Shown: positions 47,341 through 56,554 of the stretch, one piece after another
Position numbering within the stretch: the first letter of the stretch is position 1
Layout of the letters: every line of letters begins with the position of its first letter
Assembly: GCA_964418585.1 (NCBI GenBank)
Contig: CAYQMG010000074.1
Location: forward strand, 62,001 to 126,000
Length of the DNA: 64,000 nucleotides
Reading direction: 5' to 3'
Source of the DNA: JAJRTE01 sp964418585
GTDB taxonomy: Bacteria; Myxococcota_A; UBA796; JAJRTE01
Notes under the pieces: model-generated
Told to the model about the DNA's origin: nothing
What the model saw: the letters and a program-made list of their open reading frames with translations, nothing else
Databases searched by the model: none
Position numbers and translations under genes: made by a program

Positions 47341-47849
47341 CACACTCCCTCGAGCTGACGCAGGCGCCGAGAAGTCCTGCGGTTGTAATAGTGACACAGC
47401 GCCACCGCCAGGGCGTCCGAGGCATCATATCCCCTGCCCCTCCCCCCCGTGTATCCTGCCAGGATCATCGCGACCGTCCGCTGAATCTGCTCCTTGTCGG
47501 CACGCCCAGACCCGACCACGGCTTTCTTGACCGCGGTCGGCCCGTACTCCGCCACTGTCATGCCCGCGTTCACGACCGCCAGCAACGCGACCCCGCGTGC
47601 ATGACCGAGTTTCAATGCACTTTGAACGTTGTGAGAATGAAAGATACTTTCAATCGCCGCTTCCTCGGGCCGAAATTCCTCGATCACCCGAGTCAACCCG
47701 TCGTAGATGACCTTCAACCGGGCAGACAAGGGCGCCGATGAATCCGTCCGGATCCCTCCACTGCCAATGTAGCGAACACGGTCGCCCACCCCTTCGATCA
47801 CACCGTAGCCCGTGACCAGGCTTCCGGGATCGATGCCCAACAGTCTCAA
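47340..47849 (-). CDS. ruvC: Holliday junction endonuclease RuvC
   Basis: 169 residues from a TTG at 47849, chosen because it gives the family start MRLLGIDPG and has GGAGAG five nt upstream; a GTG at 47879 would add ten residues. Acidic catalytic residues align as Asp7, Glu67, Asp142 and Asp145 (E. coli Asp7, Glu66, Asp138, Asp141). It resolves four-way junctions by symmetric cleavage after RuvAB migration. It follows yebC by 84 nt and overlaps ruvA. Confidence 0.93.
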   Translation of the reverse strand: MRLLGIDPGSLVTGYGVIEGVGDRVRYIGSGGIRTDSSAPLSARLKVIYDGLTRVIEEFRPEEAAIESIFHSHNVQSALKLGHARGVALLAVVNAGMTVAEYGPTAVKKAVVGSGRADKEQIQRTVAMILAGYTGGRGRGYDASDALAVALCHYYNRRTSRRLRQLEGV

Positions 47850-47933
47850 CGGTTCTCTCCAGGGGCATGCCGGCGGCACGTTTCCGACCCTCGGAACGGG
47901 TCCCGCCCGCCGATGGCGCGCTTCACGACGCGC

Positions 47934-48683
47934 TCACTGCGCCAAACGCTCGAGTTCGTCGTCGGCGATGTCGATGTTGGCATAGACGTTCTGGACGTCG
48001 TCCAGTTCTTCCAGGGCGTCGATGAGCTTGAGTGCGGACTCTGCAGCAGAGCCGGAGACCGAGACCGGAGAGATGGGCACCCAGGCGATGGCTGCATCGG
48101 AGAAGGGGATCCCAGCCTGGGTGAGGGCGTCCTGGACCTTGTGGAAGCCGCCCAGAGAGGTGATCACCTCGAACTGGTCGTCCTCCTCCTTGATGTCCTC
48201 CGCCCCCGCGTCCAGCACCACCATCATCAAGGTGTCCTCGTCCACTGCGGACTTTTCCACAAACATGTGCCCGATGTGCTGGAACAACGGCCGTACCGTG
48301 TTGGTCTCCCCGAGACTCCCTCCCCGCTTGGTCAAGACGGACCGCACTTCGGCCGCCGCACGATTGCGGTTGTCCGTCAAGACCTCGATGATCAAGGCCA
48401 CCCCGTTGGGACCGAACCCCTCGTAGGTGATCTCCTCGTAGGTGACCCCCTCCAGTCCGCCGACGCCCTTGGCGATGGCCCGCTCGATGTTGGCGTTCGG
48501 CATGTTCGCGGCCTTGGCCGCGGCCACGGCGGTCCGCAGGCGGGGATTTCCGTTCACGTCCCCACCCCCCAACTTGGCCGCCACCGTGATCTCCCGAATG
48601 AGCTTGGTGAACACCTTGCCACGCTTCGCGTCAGCGGCCCCTTTCTTGCGCTTGATGGTCGCCCATTTCGAATGTCCCGACAT
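47934..48683 (-). CDS. yebC: YebC/PmpR-family protein (TACO1-like)
   Basis: 249 residues from MSGHSKWATIKRKKGAADAKRGK, the hallmark start; NPRLRTAVAAAKAANMPNANIERAIAKG and YEGFGPNGVALIIEVLTDNRNRAAAEVRS are equally typical. ATG 48683 with GAGGGA upstream; an in-frame ATG at 48767 lacks one. YebC homologues are transcription regulators or relieve ribosome stalling at polyproline; the gene neighbours ruvC in most bacteria. It is the first gene of the operon. Confidence 0.96.
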   Translation of the reverse strand: MSGHSKWATIKRKKGAADAKRGKVFTKLIREITVAAKLGGGDVNGNPRLRTAVAAAKAANMPNANIERAIAKGVGGLEGVTYEEITYEGFGPNGVALIIEVLTDNRNRAAAEVRSVLTKRGGSLGETNTVRPLFQHIGHMFVEKSAVDEDTLMMVVLDAGAEDIKEEDDQFEVITSLGGFHKVQDALTQAGIPFSDAAIAWVPISPVSVSGSAAESALKLIDALEELDDVQNVYANIDIADDELERLAQ

Positions 48684-48893
48684 CCAGATTCCCTCACATC
48701 TTGCCGCGGCACGAGCAGAGCACCTGCCGCACATGCCCTGGCGCGCGGCCGCCCGGAAGCGCGGCACGCCGCCGATCCTGGTCCCCTCCCCGGAGCCGGA
48801 CCGACGCGCAACAACGCTCTGACAGCGCCTCGTCGTCCTCCATCCCGGCCGAACCGGTTCGTATCATGCCGGATTTACCACGTCGTTTGAGCA

Positions 48894-48922
48894 GTTCTAC
48901 CACAGCTCACCACTGCTGACAA
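48894..48922 (-). promoter_or_regulatory. Sigma70-type promoter of the yebC-ruv-lpxC operon
   Basis: Minus strand TTGTCA (48922-48917), exactly 17 nt, TAGAAC (48899-48894). The leader to yebC would be about 200 nt. Confidence 0.5.
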
Positions 48923-49030
48923 GGAGGAAACGCCGAACCCACCCTTGAAACGAGCCGGACATCTCCTGTTGCACCAGGGGCCGAGGGAGGTGTGTTGAGG
49001 GTTGCACGGGTGTCAAGGTGGGAGACCGGG

Positions 49031-49059
49031 TTGACGTCCTTGCGCCGCCCCCTCATAGT
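49031..49059 (+). promoter_or_regulatory. Promoter candidate for the SNF2 helicase
   Basis: TTGACG (49031-49036), 17-nt spacer, CATAGT (49054-49059), overlapping TAGTAT (49056-49061). About 110 nt before the ATG at 49175. Confidence 0.45.
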
Positions 49060-49174
49060 ATGATGCTTTCAGGAACCGTTGCCCGACGGCAGGTCGACCC
49101 ACCATTCGAATGCCGGGTCCGGGATGCGGCCCGGGGGTGTGGGGGGTTCCTGCGAACCTGAACTGTGGGCTCTC

Positions 49175-52100
49175 ATGACGCCAAGAGAATTCCTGGACGA
49201 GGTACGGGAAGCACTGGACAGCACGAGCTGGTCCAAGGCGGTATTGTGCGCGCGCCGTCGGGATGCGGCCCTGGTGAGCCAGGAAGGGGAGAGCTACCGG
49301 TTCGACGTGATGATGGAGGACCCGGGCCTGGTGGAGGTGGAACTGGACCTCGAACACTGCGACTGGTCGTGTACCTGCCAGGGTCCCGAGGCGGTATGCG
49401 CCCACGTGGCCGCCGCAGCACTGGCCCTGTACCAGAACCGGGGCAAGCGGAAGCCTTCGGGCGAGCCCGCGTCCACGGAGGTGGCCAGGGCTCACGTGGG
49501 ATATCGATTCAGCAGCTCAGGCTCCACCTGGAAGTTGGAGGCTGTACTCGTTACCCCGGGGCCTCCGCCGGCGGAGGCCCCGCTTCACGACCCGTTGCCT
49601 CGAGAATTGCACCTCACGCCTGCGGACCGCGATGCACTCGCCCTGATCGAGTCCGGGTCGTTCCGGCACCGCACGGGGCGACTCCTGTGGGCGCTGTCCC
49701 GATGCGCCGACGTCACACTGGACGGCATGGCGGTCCGGGTATCCACCCAGGAGGTGCCCCTGGTCCTGGTCGTGGAGGAACATCCGCGCGGATTGCGCGC
49801 CAGGCTTTCGACCCGGGAACGTTGCCATTGCCGATTCGAGCATCCTGCGGCGCTCGCCGTGGTGGGTTCCCCTCCGGCCCTGGCTCCCCTGACGCAACCC
49901 CGGATGCCGCGCGCGCTCCGAGATCTTTACGAGGCGGGACGCCTGATCCCTCACCAGGGCATCGGCCGGTTCCTCTCCGAGGATGTTCCCGAACTTCGGC
50001 GCTACGTCGAAGTGGACCTCCGTACCCGACGACTCCCGGTGCTCCGCGACGCCCGACCTTACGCTCGAATGACCATCAGCCCGGCCCGAGACGGATTCGA
50101 TGTCCTGGCCACCGTGGCCTATGGCGATCCTCCTCTGGCCGTGGTGGTTGGAGACCGCCTGATCCTGCTCGACGGCGCACGCGGCGTCCCACAGCGCGAT
50201 TTCCGCCAGGAACAAAGGGCGGCCCGACACGTGGAGGCACTGCTGGACATTCCTGCTGGTCGACGCCTGGAACTCCGAGACCTGGAGGCCGCTCGTTTCG
50301 CTTCCGAGGTTCTTCCCCGCTTCCGTGGAAAAATCTCGGGTCGAGAACACGCCGAGCGTTTCCTGGCGGCCGACCGGAAACTCCAGCCCCGCTGGGTGGC
50401 CGGACCTTCGCCCCAGGACCCCGTCCTCGTGTTCGCCCTGCCTCCCGAGACGCCACCGCCCCCCCCCGGAAAAGCGGCACACAGCATCGAGGCCCAACCC
50501 CCGCAGCCCACCCCCCCCTTGCTGGATCCGATCCCGACTTCCGCTGCGCAGGAACTCGACCATCTCCTCACACAGAGGCCCCATGCGACCGCCCAGGAGG
50601 TGCTGGACGCATGGCGACAGGGCCGACGCCTGGTCCGCCTCGAGGGTGGCGGTTTCGCAAGGCTCCCCTCCGACTGGATGGACCGCTATGGCGCACTGCT
50701 CGAGGCCATGCTGGAGTCCTCCTCGTCCGAGGACAAGCGTCGCCCCGGGCCGGCTCGAACCCAGCTCTTGACCGCCGCCGACTACGATCCCGACGTGGAG
50801 CAGATCCGGCAGGCCATCCTGGAAAACGCGCGGGTCAGGCCAATCTCTCCTCCTGTCGGACTCGAGGCGACGCTTCGACCCTACCAGCTCGAGGGCGTTT
50901 CCTGGCTCGCCCACCTGGAGCGGCTGGGAATGGGGGGTATCCTCGCCGATGACATGGGGCTGGGAAAGACCATCCAGACGCTCGCCCTGTGTCTCCTGGA
51001 CCCGCCCGGCACCGCACCAACCCTCGTGGTGGCGCCCACCAGTGTCCTCGACGTGTGGCGGGCCGAAGCAGCCAAGAAAGCGCCAGCCCTCCGGGTTCGG
51101 ATCTATCATGGACCGGGCCGCTCCCTGGACAACCTGGACCGAACCCATCTGGTGGTCACCAGCTACGCCGTGCTTCGCAGGGATCAGACGCGGCTGTCAT
51201 CCGTGTCCTGGCACCGGGTCGTGCTCGACGAAGCTGGAGCCATCAAGAATCCACGGAGCCAGACGAGCCGGGCCGTCCGTGGACTGCGGTCCGAACGGCG
51301 GCTGGCGCTGACCGGCACCCCGGTGGAAAACCGCCTCGAGGAACTCTGGTCCCTGCTCGACTTTCTCAACCCGGGCACCCTGGGTTCATTGCAACGATTC
51401 GAGGAGCGGTTCGTTCGACCCATTCGAGAAGGGCGGCCGGACGCGGTGGAGCGGCTGCGTATCCGGGTCAAGCCTTTCATACTCCGGCGCATCAAGCGAG
51501 ACGTGGAACAGGACTTGCCCCCCAAGACGGAAATGGTCATCAAGCCGCGACTGAGCAAGCAGGAACTCGAGGTCTACGAGGCAGTGCGTCGCTCGGGCCG
51601 GGTAGACGTCCGCCGCGTTCTGGCCAGGCGGGGCGTGCGCGCGGGCAAGGTGGACATCCTGCACGTCCTGTTGAGACTCCGGCAGGCTTGCTGCCACCCT
51701 GCGCTCGTACCCGGCTCGGGCATTCCTGCCTCTTTTGCCAGCAGCAAGATCACGGTCCTGATGAACCACCTCGAGAGCCTCAAGGGCGAAGGGCACAAGG
51801 CGCTCGTGTTCTCCCAGTGGACCTCCTATCTCGACATCCTGGAGGTTGCGCTCCGCAAGCGGGGGATCGCCTGGGTCCGACTGGATGGATCCACTCGAGA
51901 CCGACATGGGGCGGTATCTCGGTTCCAGGACTCCAACGGCCCGGGCGTGTTCCTGATCTCGCTCAAGGCCGGTGGCACGGGCCTCAACCTGACTGCGGCA
52001 GACTACGTTTTTCACATGGACGCCTGGTGGAACCCTGCTGTCGAGGACCAGGCCACGGACCGGGCTTATCGGATAGGCCAGACCAGGCCCGTGGTGGTCG

Positions 52101-52255
52101 TCCGCCTCATCACCGCCGGGACCGTGGAAGAGCGCGTTGCCGCACTCCAACAACGGAAGCGGGCCGTGGCGGATGCAGCGCTGGGCGGCGCAGATGGGTG
52201 GCTCGCGTCCCTCGACGAGAACGAAATCGAGGAACTCCTGTCGCCCGTGGACTGA
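49175..52255 (+). CDS. SNF2-family DNA helicase/translocase with SWIM zinc finger
   Basis: 1026 residues from the ATG at 49175; start uncertain because a frame is open back to 49079. A SWIM finger at 66-77 has Cys66, Cys68, Cys75 and His77 (CxCx6CxH). The SNF2 domain follows residue 570: DDMGLGKT with Lys598, DEAG (Asp685-Glu686) as the DExx box, LALTGTPVENRLEELWSLLDF, KALVFSQWTSYLDILE and GGTGLNLTAADYVFHMDAWWNPAVEDQATDRAYRIGQ. The middle holds a Pro-rich linker. Bacterial SNF2/SWIM proteins remodel DNA-protein complexes; some resemble RapA, others travel with restriction systems, but no such neighbours exist here. Likely cytoplasmic nucleic-acid translocase. Confidence 0.9.
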   Translation: MTPREFLDEVREALDSTSWSKAVLCARRRDAALVSQEGESYRFDVMMEDPGLVEVELDLEHCDWSCTCQGPEAVCAHVAAAALALYQNRGKRKPSGEPASTEVARAHVGYRFSSSGSTWKLEAVLVTPGPPPAEAPLHDPLPRELHLTPADRDALALIESGSFRHRTGRLLWALSRCADVTLDGMAVRVSTQEVPLVLVVEEHPRGLRARLSTRERCHCRFEHPAALAVVGSPPALAPLTQPRMPRALRDLYEAGRLIPHQGIGRFLSEDVPELRRYVEVDLRTRRLPVLRDARPYARMTISPARDGFDVLATVAYGDPPLAVVVGDRLILLDGARGVPQRDFRQEQRAARHVEALLDIPAGRRLELRDLEAARFASEVLPRFRGKISGREHAERFLAADRKLQPRWVAGPSPQDPVLVFALPPETPPPPPGKAAHSIEAQPPQPTPPLLDPIPTSAAQELDHLLTQRPHATAQEVLDAWRQGRRLVRLEGGGFARLPSDWMDRYGALLEAMLESSSSEDKRRPGPARTQLLTAADYDPDVEQIRQAILENARVRPISPPVGLEATLRPYQLEGVSWLAHLERLGMGGILADDMGLGKTIQTLALCLLDPPGTAPTLVVAPTSVLDVWRAEAAKKAPALRVRIYHGPGRSLDNLDRTHLVVTSYAVLRRDQTRLSSVSWHRVVLDEAGAIKNPRSQTSRAVRGLRSERRLALTGTPVENRLEELWSLLDFLNPGTLGSLQRFEERFVRPIREGRPDAVERLRIRVKPFILRRIKRDVEQDLPPKTEMVIKPRLSKQELEVYEAVRRSGRVDVRRVLARRGVRAGKVDILHVLLRLRQACCHPALVPGSGIPASFASSKITVLMNHLESLKGEGHKALVFSQWTSYLDILEVALRKRGIAWVRLDGSTRDRHGAVSRFQDSNGPGVFLISLKAGGTGLNLTAADYVFHMDAWWNPAVEDQATDRAYRIGQTRPVVVVRLITAGTVEERVAALQQRKRAVADAALGGADGWLASLDENEIEELLSPVD

Positions 52256-52329
52256 CCGACATCCGGCGCCGGGGACGCGGTGCGAGACGATACCGGTCAG
52301 CCTCGAACCTCTCAGGCCAAGGGAGCACC

Positions 52330-53481
52330 ATGCGACTGCTCATCGACGCACACAACCTGCGCAGCGGCGGTGGACGTATCCACATACGGTACCTGCTGCA
52401 ACACCTCCCTGTTCCAGAACCGTTCGACGAGGTCATCGTGGTCTGCCCACCCCGTCTCGCAACCGAGCTGGCCAACGTCGTCGGACCACGCCCCTGGCTC
52501 CGACTCCTCCCCCAGCCGGCCCTGGAACAGCCCCTGGCCGTCCGGCGGCTCTGGCATGACGCCCAGTTCCCACGCCTCCTCCAAACCATCGCCCCCTCTG
52601 TTCTGTTCGCTCCCGGCGGCGTACTCCCGGCACACACCCCGAATCGAACCGCTACCGCCGCGCTAATCCAGAACATGCTCCTTTTTCAGCCGCGCGAAGC
52701 AGCACGGTATGGCCTCACGCCAGAACGCTTCCGCCTCAACCGACTGCGCCAACGGGTCCTCCACACGCTTCGGGTTGCAGACGGACTGATCTTCCCGTCG
52801 ACTTTCGGCCGGTACATGGCCCTGAACGCCTGCCCCGGGACTCGAGCCCGAATCCGGGTCATTCCCAACGGAGTGGATGCAGCGTTCCGTTCCACCTCCC
52901 TCGAGACCCGAACCAGACGCCGGGCCACCCGTATCCTGTATCCCTCCACCCTGGATCGGTACAAACACCAGCACCAGGTGGTTCGCGCCCTGGGCATTCT
53001 CGCACGGCGCGGCATGGACGGCTTGCAACTCCATCTGGCCGGAGCGACCCGGGAACCTGAAACAGCCCGGGTCCGGAAGGCAATCCACGCCCACAGGCTC
53101 GAGGAAACGGTGGTGCTCCTGGGCGAGGTCCCTCACGAGGCCATGCCCGGACTCCATGCTGCCGCCGATATCGGCGTTTTCGCGTCTTCGTGCGAGACCT
53201 GCCCCAATATCTTGCTTGAAATGATGGCCTCGGGCCTGCCCATGGTCTGCTCCAATCGCCTGCCAATGCCGGATTTCTGCCTCGACGGTGCCGTCTACGC
53301 CGACCCTGAACGCCCAGAATCCATCGCCGACGCACTCGAATCGCTCCTCACTTCCTCGGAAAAACGCACCCACCACGCACACAGACTCCAGAAACTGGCC
53401 CGACGATACGACTGGATGACCTGCGCAACCGAGACGTTTCGGTTCCTCTCCTCCCTGGCGCCGCGTCTCCGCCGCCCTTGA
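52330..53481 (+). CDS. Glycosyltransferase family 4
   Basis: 383 residues, ATG 52330. GT-B fold: N-terminal RLLIDAHNLRSGGGRIHIRYLLQHL, then IRVIPNGVDAAF, a donor-binding TRILYPSTLDRYKHQHQVVRAL and the EX7E motif SCETCPNILLEMMASGLP. It lacks signal peptide and membrane segments. Such enzymes add sugars to LPS, exopolysaccharide or lipid carriers from nucleotide sugars; no polysaccharide cluster surrounds it. It follows the SNF2 gene by 74 nt in the same direction. The substrate cannot be told. Confidence 0.9.
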   Translation: MRLLIDAHNLRSGGGRIHIRYLLQHLPVPEPFDEVIVVCPPRLATELANVVGPRPWLRLLPQPALEQPLAVRRLWHDAQFPRLLQTIAPSVLFAPGGVLPAHTPNRTATAALIQNMLLFQPREAARYGLTPERFRLNRLRQRVLHTLRVADGLIFPSTFGRYMALNACPGTRARIRVIPNGVDAAFRSTSLETRTRRRATRILYPSTLDRYKHQHQVVRALGILARRGMDGLQLHLAGATREPETARVRKAIHAHRLEETVVLLGEVPHEAMPGLHAAADIGVFASSCETCPNILLEMMASGLPMVCSNRLPMPDFCLDGAVYADPERPESIADALESLLTSSEKRTHHAHRLQKLARRYDWMTCATETFRFLSSLAPRLRRP

Positions 53482-53600
53482 GCGCCCCCACGCCTGGACG
53501 GCTCACTCCGCTTTATGTGGCGCACCCACCCTACTCTGGCTATACTGCGCCCTGCGAGGTTCGACACGACAACATCGACTTCAACACGAGAGGTTCGCCC

Positions 53601-56414
53601 ATGACGCGCTTTTCGTATGCCCTCTTTTCCGGGTTGGCCTGCCTCGCCCTGGCGTTCGGGGGGGCCGCCTGCGGACCAAACGACGACGATGACACAACTC
53701 CGGACACGACCGACACCCCGTTGCCGTCGCCTGAAACAACCGAAACACCGGCCTCGGTCACCCCAACGCCGCCTTCCACGGCCACCCCGGTGCCCGAAAC
53801 GCCCACCCCCGTAACGATCACGCCGACACCGACACCGCCTCGAGGCGCCCTGCAAGGGCCGGTGGAAGTCCGATTCGACGATACAGGCGCACCCCACATC
53901 TTTGCCACGAACGACTACGACCTCTTTTTCACCCAGGGGTACGTGGCCGCACACCAGCGCCTGTTCCAGATGGAACTCAACCGATTCCAGGCCCTGGGCC
54001 GGAAAACCGAGATCTACGGCGCAGGCTCCCTGGGCGAAGACCTCCTGGTCAGGGCGCTGAAGCCCATGACCCACGCCCGCAACGAAATCGCCGCGTGGCA
54101 GGGCACACGAGACCGGGAACTGGGCTGGATCGAGGCCTATGTGGCTGGTGTGAACGCCTACCTCGACGACGCCATGGCCGGCCGAAATGGGGCGACCTTG
54201 CCCGACGCGATCCTGGCCCTCGGCTACCAACCGGAACCCTACACCGTCGCCCAACTGTTCGCCATGGACTTCATGTTCGGCATCACCCTCGGACCTGACC
54301 CACTCCTGGAACTCACCATCACGATCCTCCGCCTCGCTCTCGGGGACGAGGCCATGAGCGACTTCCTCCGACTCGCCCCGATCGAGGACGCCTATACCGT
54401 CCCGGACGCCCAGGAACCTGTCGAAACCGAAGCTCCCCGGCTCACCCAAAATCGTCCGACCTCCCCCACGGGCCTCTCCAGGATGGATGAGAGTGAAGCC
54501 TGGCGCCACGCTCGAGCCCTGATGGCGCAACCCGAAACACGGAAGCAAATCCTGGCCGCCCTCCCCCGTATCCAGCGCCTGACCCTGTTCGACCGCTTCT
54601 CCGGAAGCAACGCCTGGGTGGTGAGCGGAGCATACACCGACAGTGGCTATCCATTGCTGGCGAACGACCCACATATGGGCATCGACACCCCCAACCTGTT
54701 CCACCAGGTCCACCTCAACACCACCGAAGCGGGAGGGGATCTCAACATCATGGGCGTGGTGGCGGCCGGTGGACCGGGAATCATCCTGGGCCACACGGAC
54801 CGTGTCGGCTGGGGAGTAACCACGAGTTATTTCGACGTGACCGACCTCTACCTCGAGGTGCCGGCGCCAGGAGGTGTTCGATTTGGGCGACAGGTGGTTC
54901 CCTACGAGAGCTGGGAGGAAACATTCCGGATCCGGCAATCGGATGGGACCTTTGTGGAAGAGGTGCACGAGGTGAAGCGGGTTCCGCACCATGGTCCGGT
55001 GCTTCCTCCTGAACTGCTGGGCCTTCCGGAGGAACTGGTCATCACCATGAAATGGGCGGGAGAACAGCGGACCGGGTCCACCCTTGGCACCATCTTCAAG
55101 TTCATCCTGGCCCACGACATGGACGATATCCGGGCGGCCATGAGCGGTCATCGGCTGGGGGCCGGGAACTTTGTATTCGCCACTGTGGACGGAGACATCG
55201 CCTATGATCCCACCACCAGCTTGCCGGTGCGGGAAGGCGACACGGGCGACCCGCCCTGGTTTGCACTACCCGGGACCGGGGGATACGAATGGACCGGCGA
55301 GTACATCGAACCTGACGAGATTCCTCATACTTACAATCCGCCTGCCGGATTCGTCGCCACGGCCAACAACGACCCATCGGGGCATACGGCTGACGGAGAT
55401 CCGCTGAACGACGGGCGCTATCTGGGTGCCACCTATGCGTCCGGGATGCGCGCCCGGCGTATCGAAGACTGGCTTCGTGAGCGCGTCGGGGGGGGTCAGC
55501 GGCTGAATGCTGCCGACATGGTCGAGCTTCAGGCCGACGTGGATGCCCTCATGGCCCGGCGTCTCATCCCGTACCTTCTGGAAGCTGCTCAACGTCGCCC
55601 GGACCTGCTGGACGAGGCGGACCAAGGCGCCTTGTCGCTGGTCGACTCCTGGGACTATCACATGCGGGGCGATTCTGCTGCGGCCGCCCTCTACGCCACC
55701 TGGTGGCCCCTGGCGTTCCAGGAAGTGTTCGAAGACGACCTGATCGAGGACCTGTTCGGGAGTTTCAACGGGGACTATGGGCAATACTTTGCCCGCCCCT
55801 TGATCTACTTCCTGGATGCCACCCACGAGAACATTGACGAGATCGATGCCGGTACCGCCCCGTTTCCCAGCGTCACGGGGGTGAACTATTTTGACGATCA
55901 AGGAACCGAGGGTGTTGTGGAGACCCGGGACGAGCAACTTCTGGAAGCGTTCCATCGTGCTGTGGTCCACCTCCGCGCCGTGCTGGGAGACGACTCGAGC
56001 GCGTGGCAGTGGGAGGCGATCCACACGGTGACGCTCAACAATGCCTCCAGCCCATGGGTCGAGGGGTTGGATCGAGGTCCCTATCCGGTGGATGGGACCG
56101 GCTTCACCGTGGACTGCGCCGACGGGATCCTGTTCGAGAACGGCGGCCCTCCCGAGGTATTCGATGTGTGGAAGGCCCCGGTCATGCGCACGGTGATGGA
56201 CTTTGACGGGGGCCGAATCGCGACCTACCTGACCCTGGTGGGGGGCCAGGCAGACGATCCGGAGAGCCCCCATTTCAATGATCAGACCCAGGATTGGGTG
56301 GACAATGTGGCGCGTCCACGTCCATTCACCCGGACCGAGGTGGAGGACGCCACCGAAGAAGTCTGGTCCCTTCCGGTAGGATTCCCGGAGGCCACCCTGT
56401 CGACCACGCCCTAG
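53601..56414 (+). CDS. Penicillin acylase family (Ntn hydrolase) lipoprotein
   Basis: 937 residues from the ATG at 53601 (GAGAGG upstream). Leader ends FGGAAC, a lipobox with Cys24 or so, followed by about 50 residues of Asp and Thr/Pro low-complexity linker (PTPTPP). The body is S45 family: alpha-chain VRFDDTGAPHIFATNDYDLFFTQGYVAAHQRLFQMELNRFQALG and beta-chain beginning at Ser336 in FSGSNAWVVSG, the autocatalytic nucleophile, with a linker in between that would be excised. DPHMGIDTP and LGHTDRVGWGVTT are conserved blocks. It would be anchored by lipid and hydrolyse amides such as N-acyl-homoserine lactones or beta-lactams; real substrate unknown. A TATACT -10 (53541-53546) lies upstream. 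Confidence 0.9.
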   Translation: MTRFSYALFSGLACLALAFGGAACGPNDDDDTTPDTTDTPLPSPETTETPASVTPTPPSTATPVPETPTPVTITPTPTPPRGALQGPVEVRFDDTGAPHIFATNDYDLFFTQGYVAAHQRLFQMELNRFQALGRKTEIYGAGSLGEDLLVRALKPMTHARNEIAAWQGTRDRELGWIEAYVAGVNAYLDDAMAGRNGATLPDAILALGYQPEPYTVAQLFAMDFMFGITLGPDPLLELTITILRLALGDEAMSDFLRLAPIEDAYTVPDAQEPVETEAPRLTQNRPTSPTGLSRMDESEAWRHARALMAQPETRKQILAALPRIQRLTLFDRFSGSNAWVVSGAYTDSGYPLLANDPHMGIDTPNLFHQVHLNTTEAGGDLNIMGVVAAGGPGIILGHTDRVGWGVTTSYFDVTDLYLEVPAPGGVRFGRQVVPYESWEETFRIRQSDGTFVEEVHEVKRVPHHGPVLPPELLGLPEELVITMKWAGEQRTGSTLGTIFKFILAHDMDDIRAAMSGHRLGAGNFVFATVDGDIAYDPTTSLPVREGDTGDPPWFALPGTGGYEWTGEYIEPDEIPHTYNPPAGFVATANNDPSGHTADGDPLNDGRYLGATYASGMRARRIEDWLRERVGGGQRLNAADMVELQADVDALMARRLIPYLLEAAQRRPDLLDEADQGALSLVDSWDYHMRGDSAAAALYATWWPLAFQEVFEDDLIEDLFGSFNGDYGQYFARPLIYFLDATHENIDEIDAGTAPFPSVTGVNYFDDQGTEGVVETRDEQLLEAFHRAVVHLRAVLGDDSSAWQWEAIHTVTLNNASSPWVEGLDRGPYPVDGTGFTVDCADGILFENGGPPEVFDVWKAPVMRTVMDFDGGRIATYLTLVGGQADDPESPHFNDQTQDWVDNVARPRPFTRTEVEDATEEVWSLPVGFPEATLSTTP

Positions 56415-56442
56415 CGGGTCTCCCCCATTCTTTTCTTTTCGC

Positions 56443-56456
56443 GGGGCGCGCCCCGG
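56443..56456. repeat. 14-nt GC palindrome
   Basis: CGGGGCGC followed by GCCCCG forms a perfect 14-nt palindrome 29 nt past the penicillin-acylase stop. It is not followed by a T run on the plus strand, so a terminator is not supported. Confidence 0.35.
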
Positions 56457-56554
56457 CAGGTCGAAGGGCGTTGACGGACCCGGCGGACAAGGATACATTT
56501 TGGCTTTCCAGTCACCAACCTGGCAGAACGCCTGTGATTCAGGAGGGTTTCGTC

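Larger units (their letters stand above)
48684..49174. other. Divergent yebC / SNF2 control region, 491 nt
   Basis: No gene seen. Holds the leftward operon promoter (48894-48922) and a rightward one (49031-49059). Several short Arg-rich open frames cross it but they lack protein character. Confidence 0.5.

Noticed and set aside
50989..52329. Upstream open part of the glycosyltransferase frame
   Set aside because: Overlaps the SNF2 gene in another frame; the GT4 start at 52330 gives the family N-terminus and has a ribosome site.
56443..56456. GC palindrome as a terminator
   Set aside because: No T run after it on the plus strand and only A-rich sequence on the other side.
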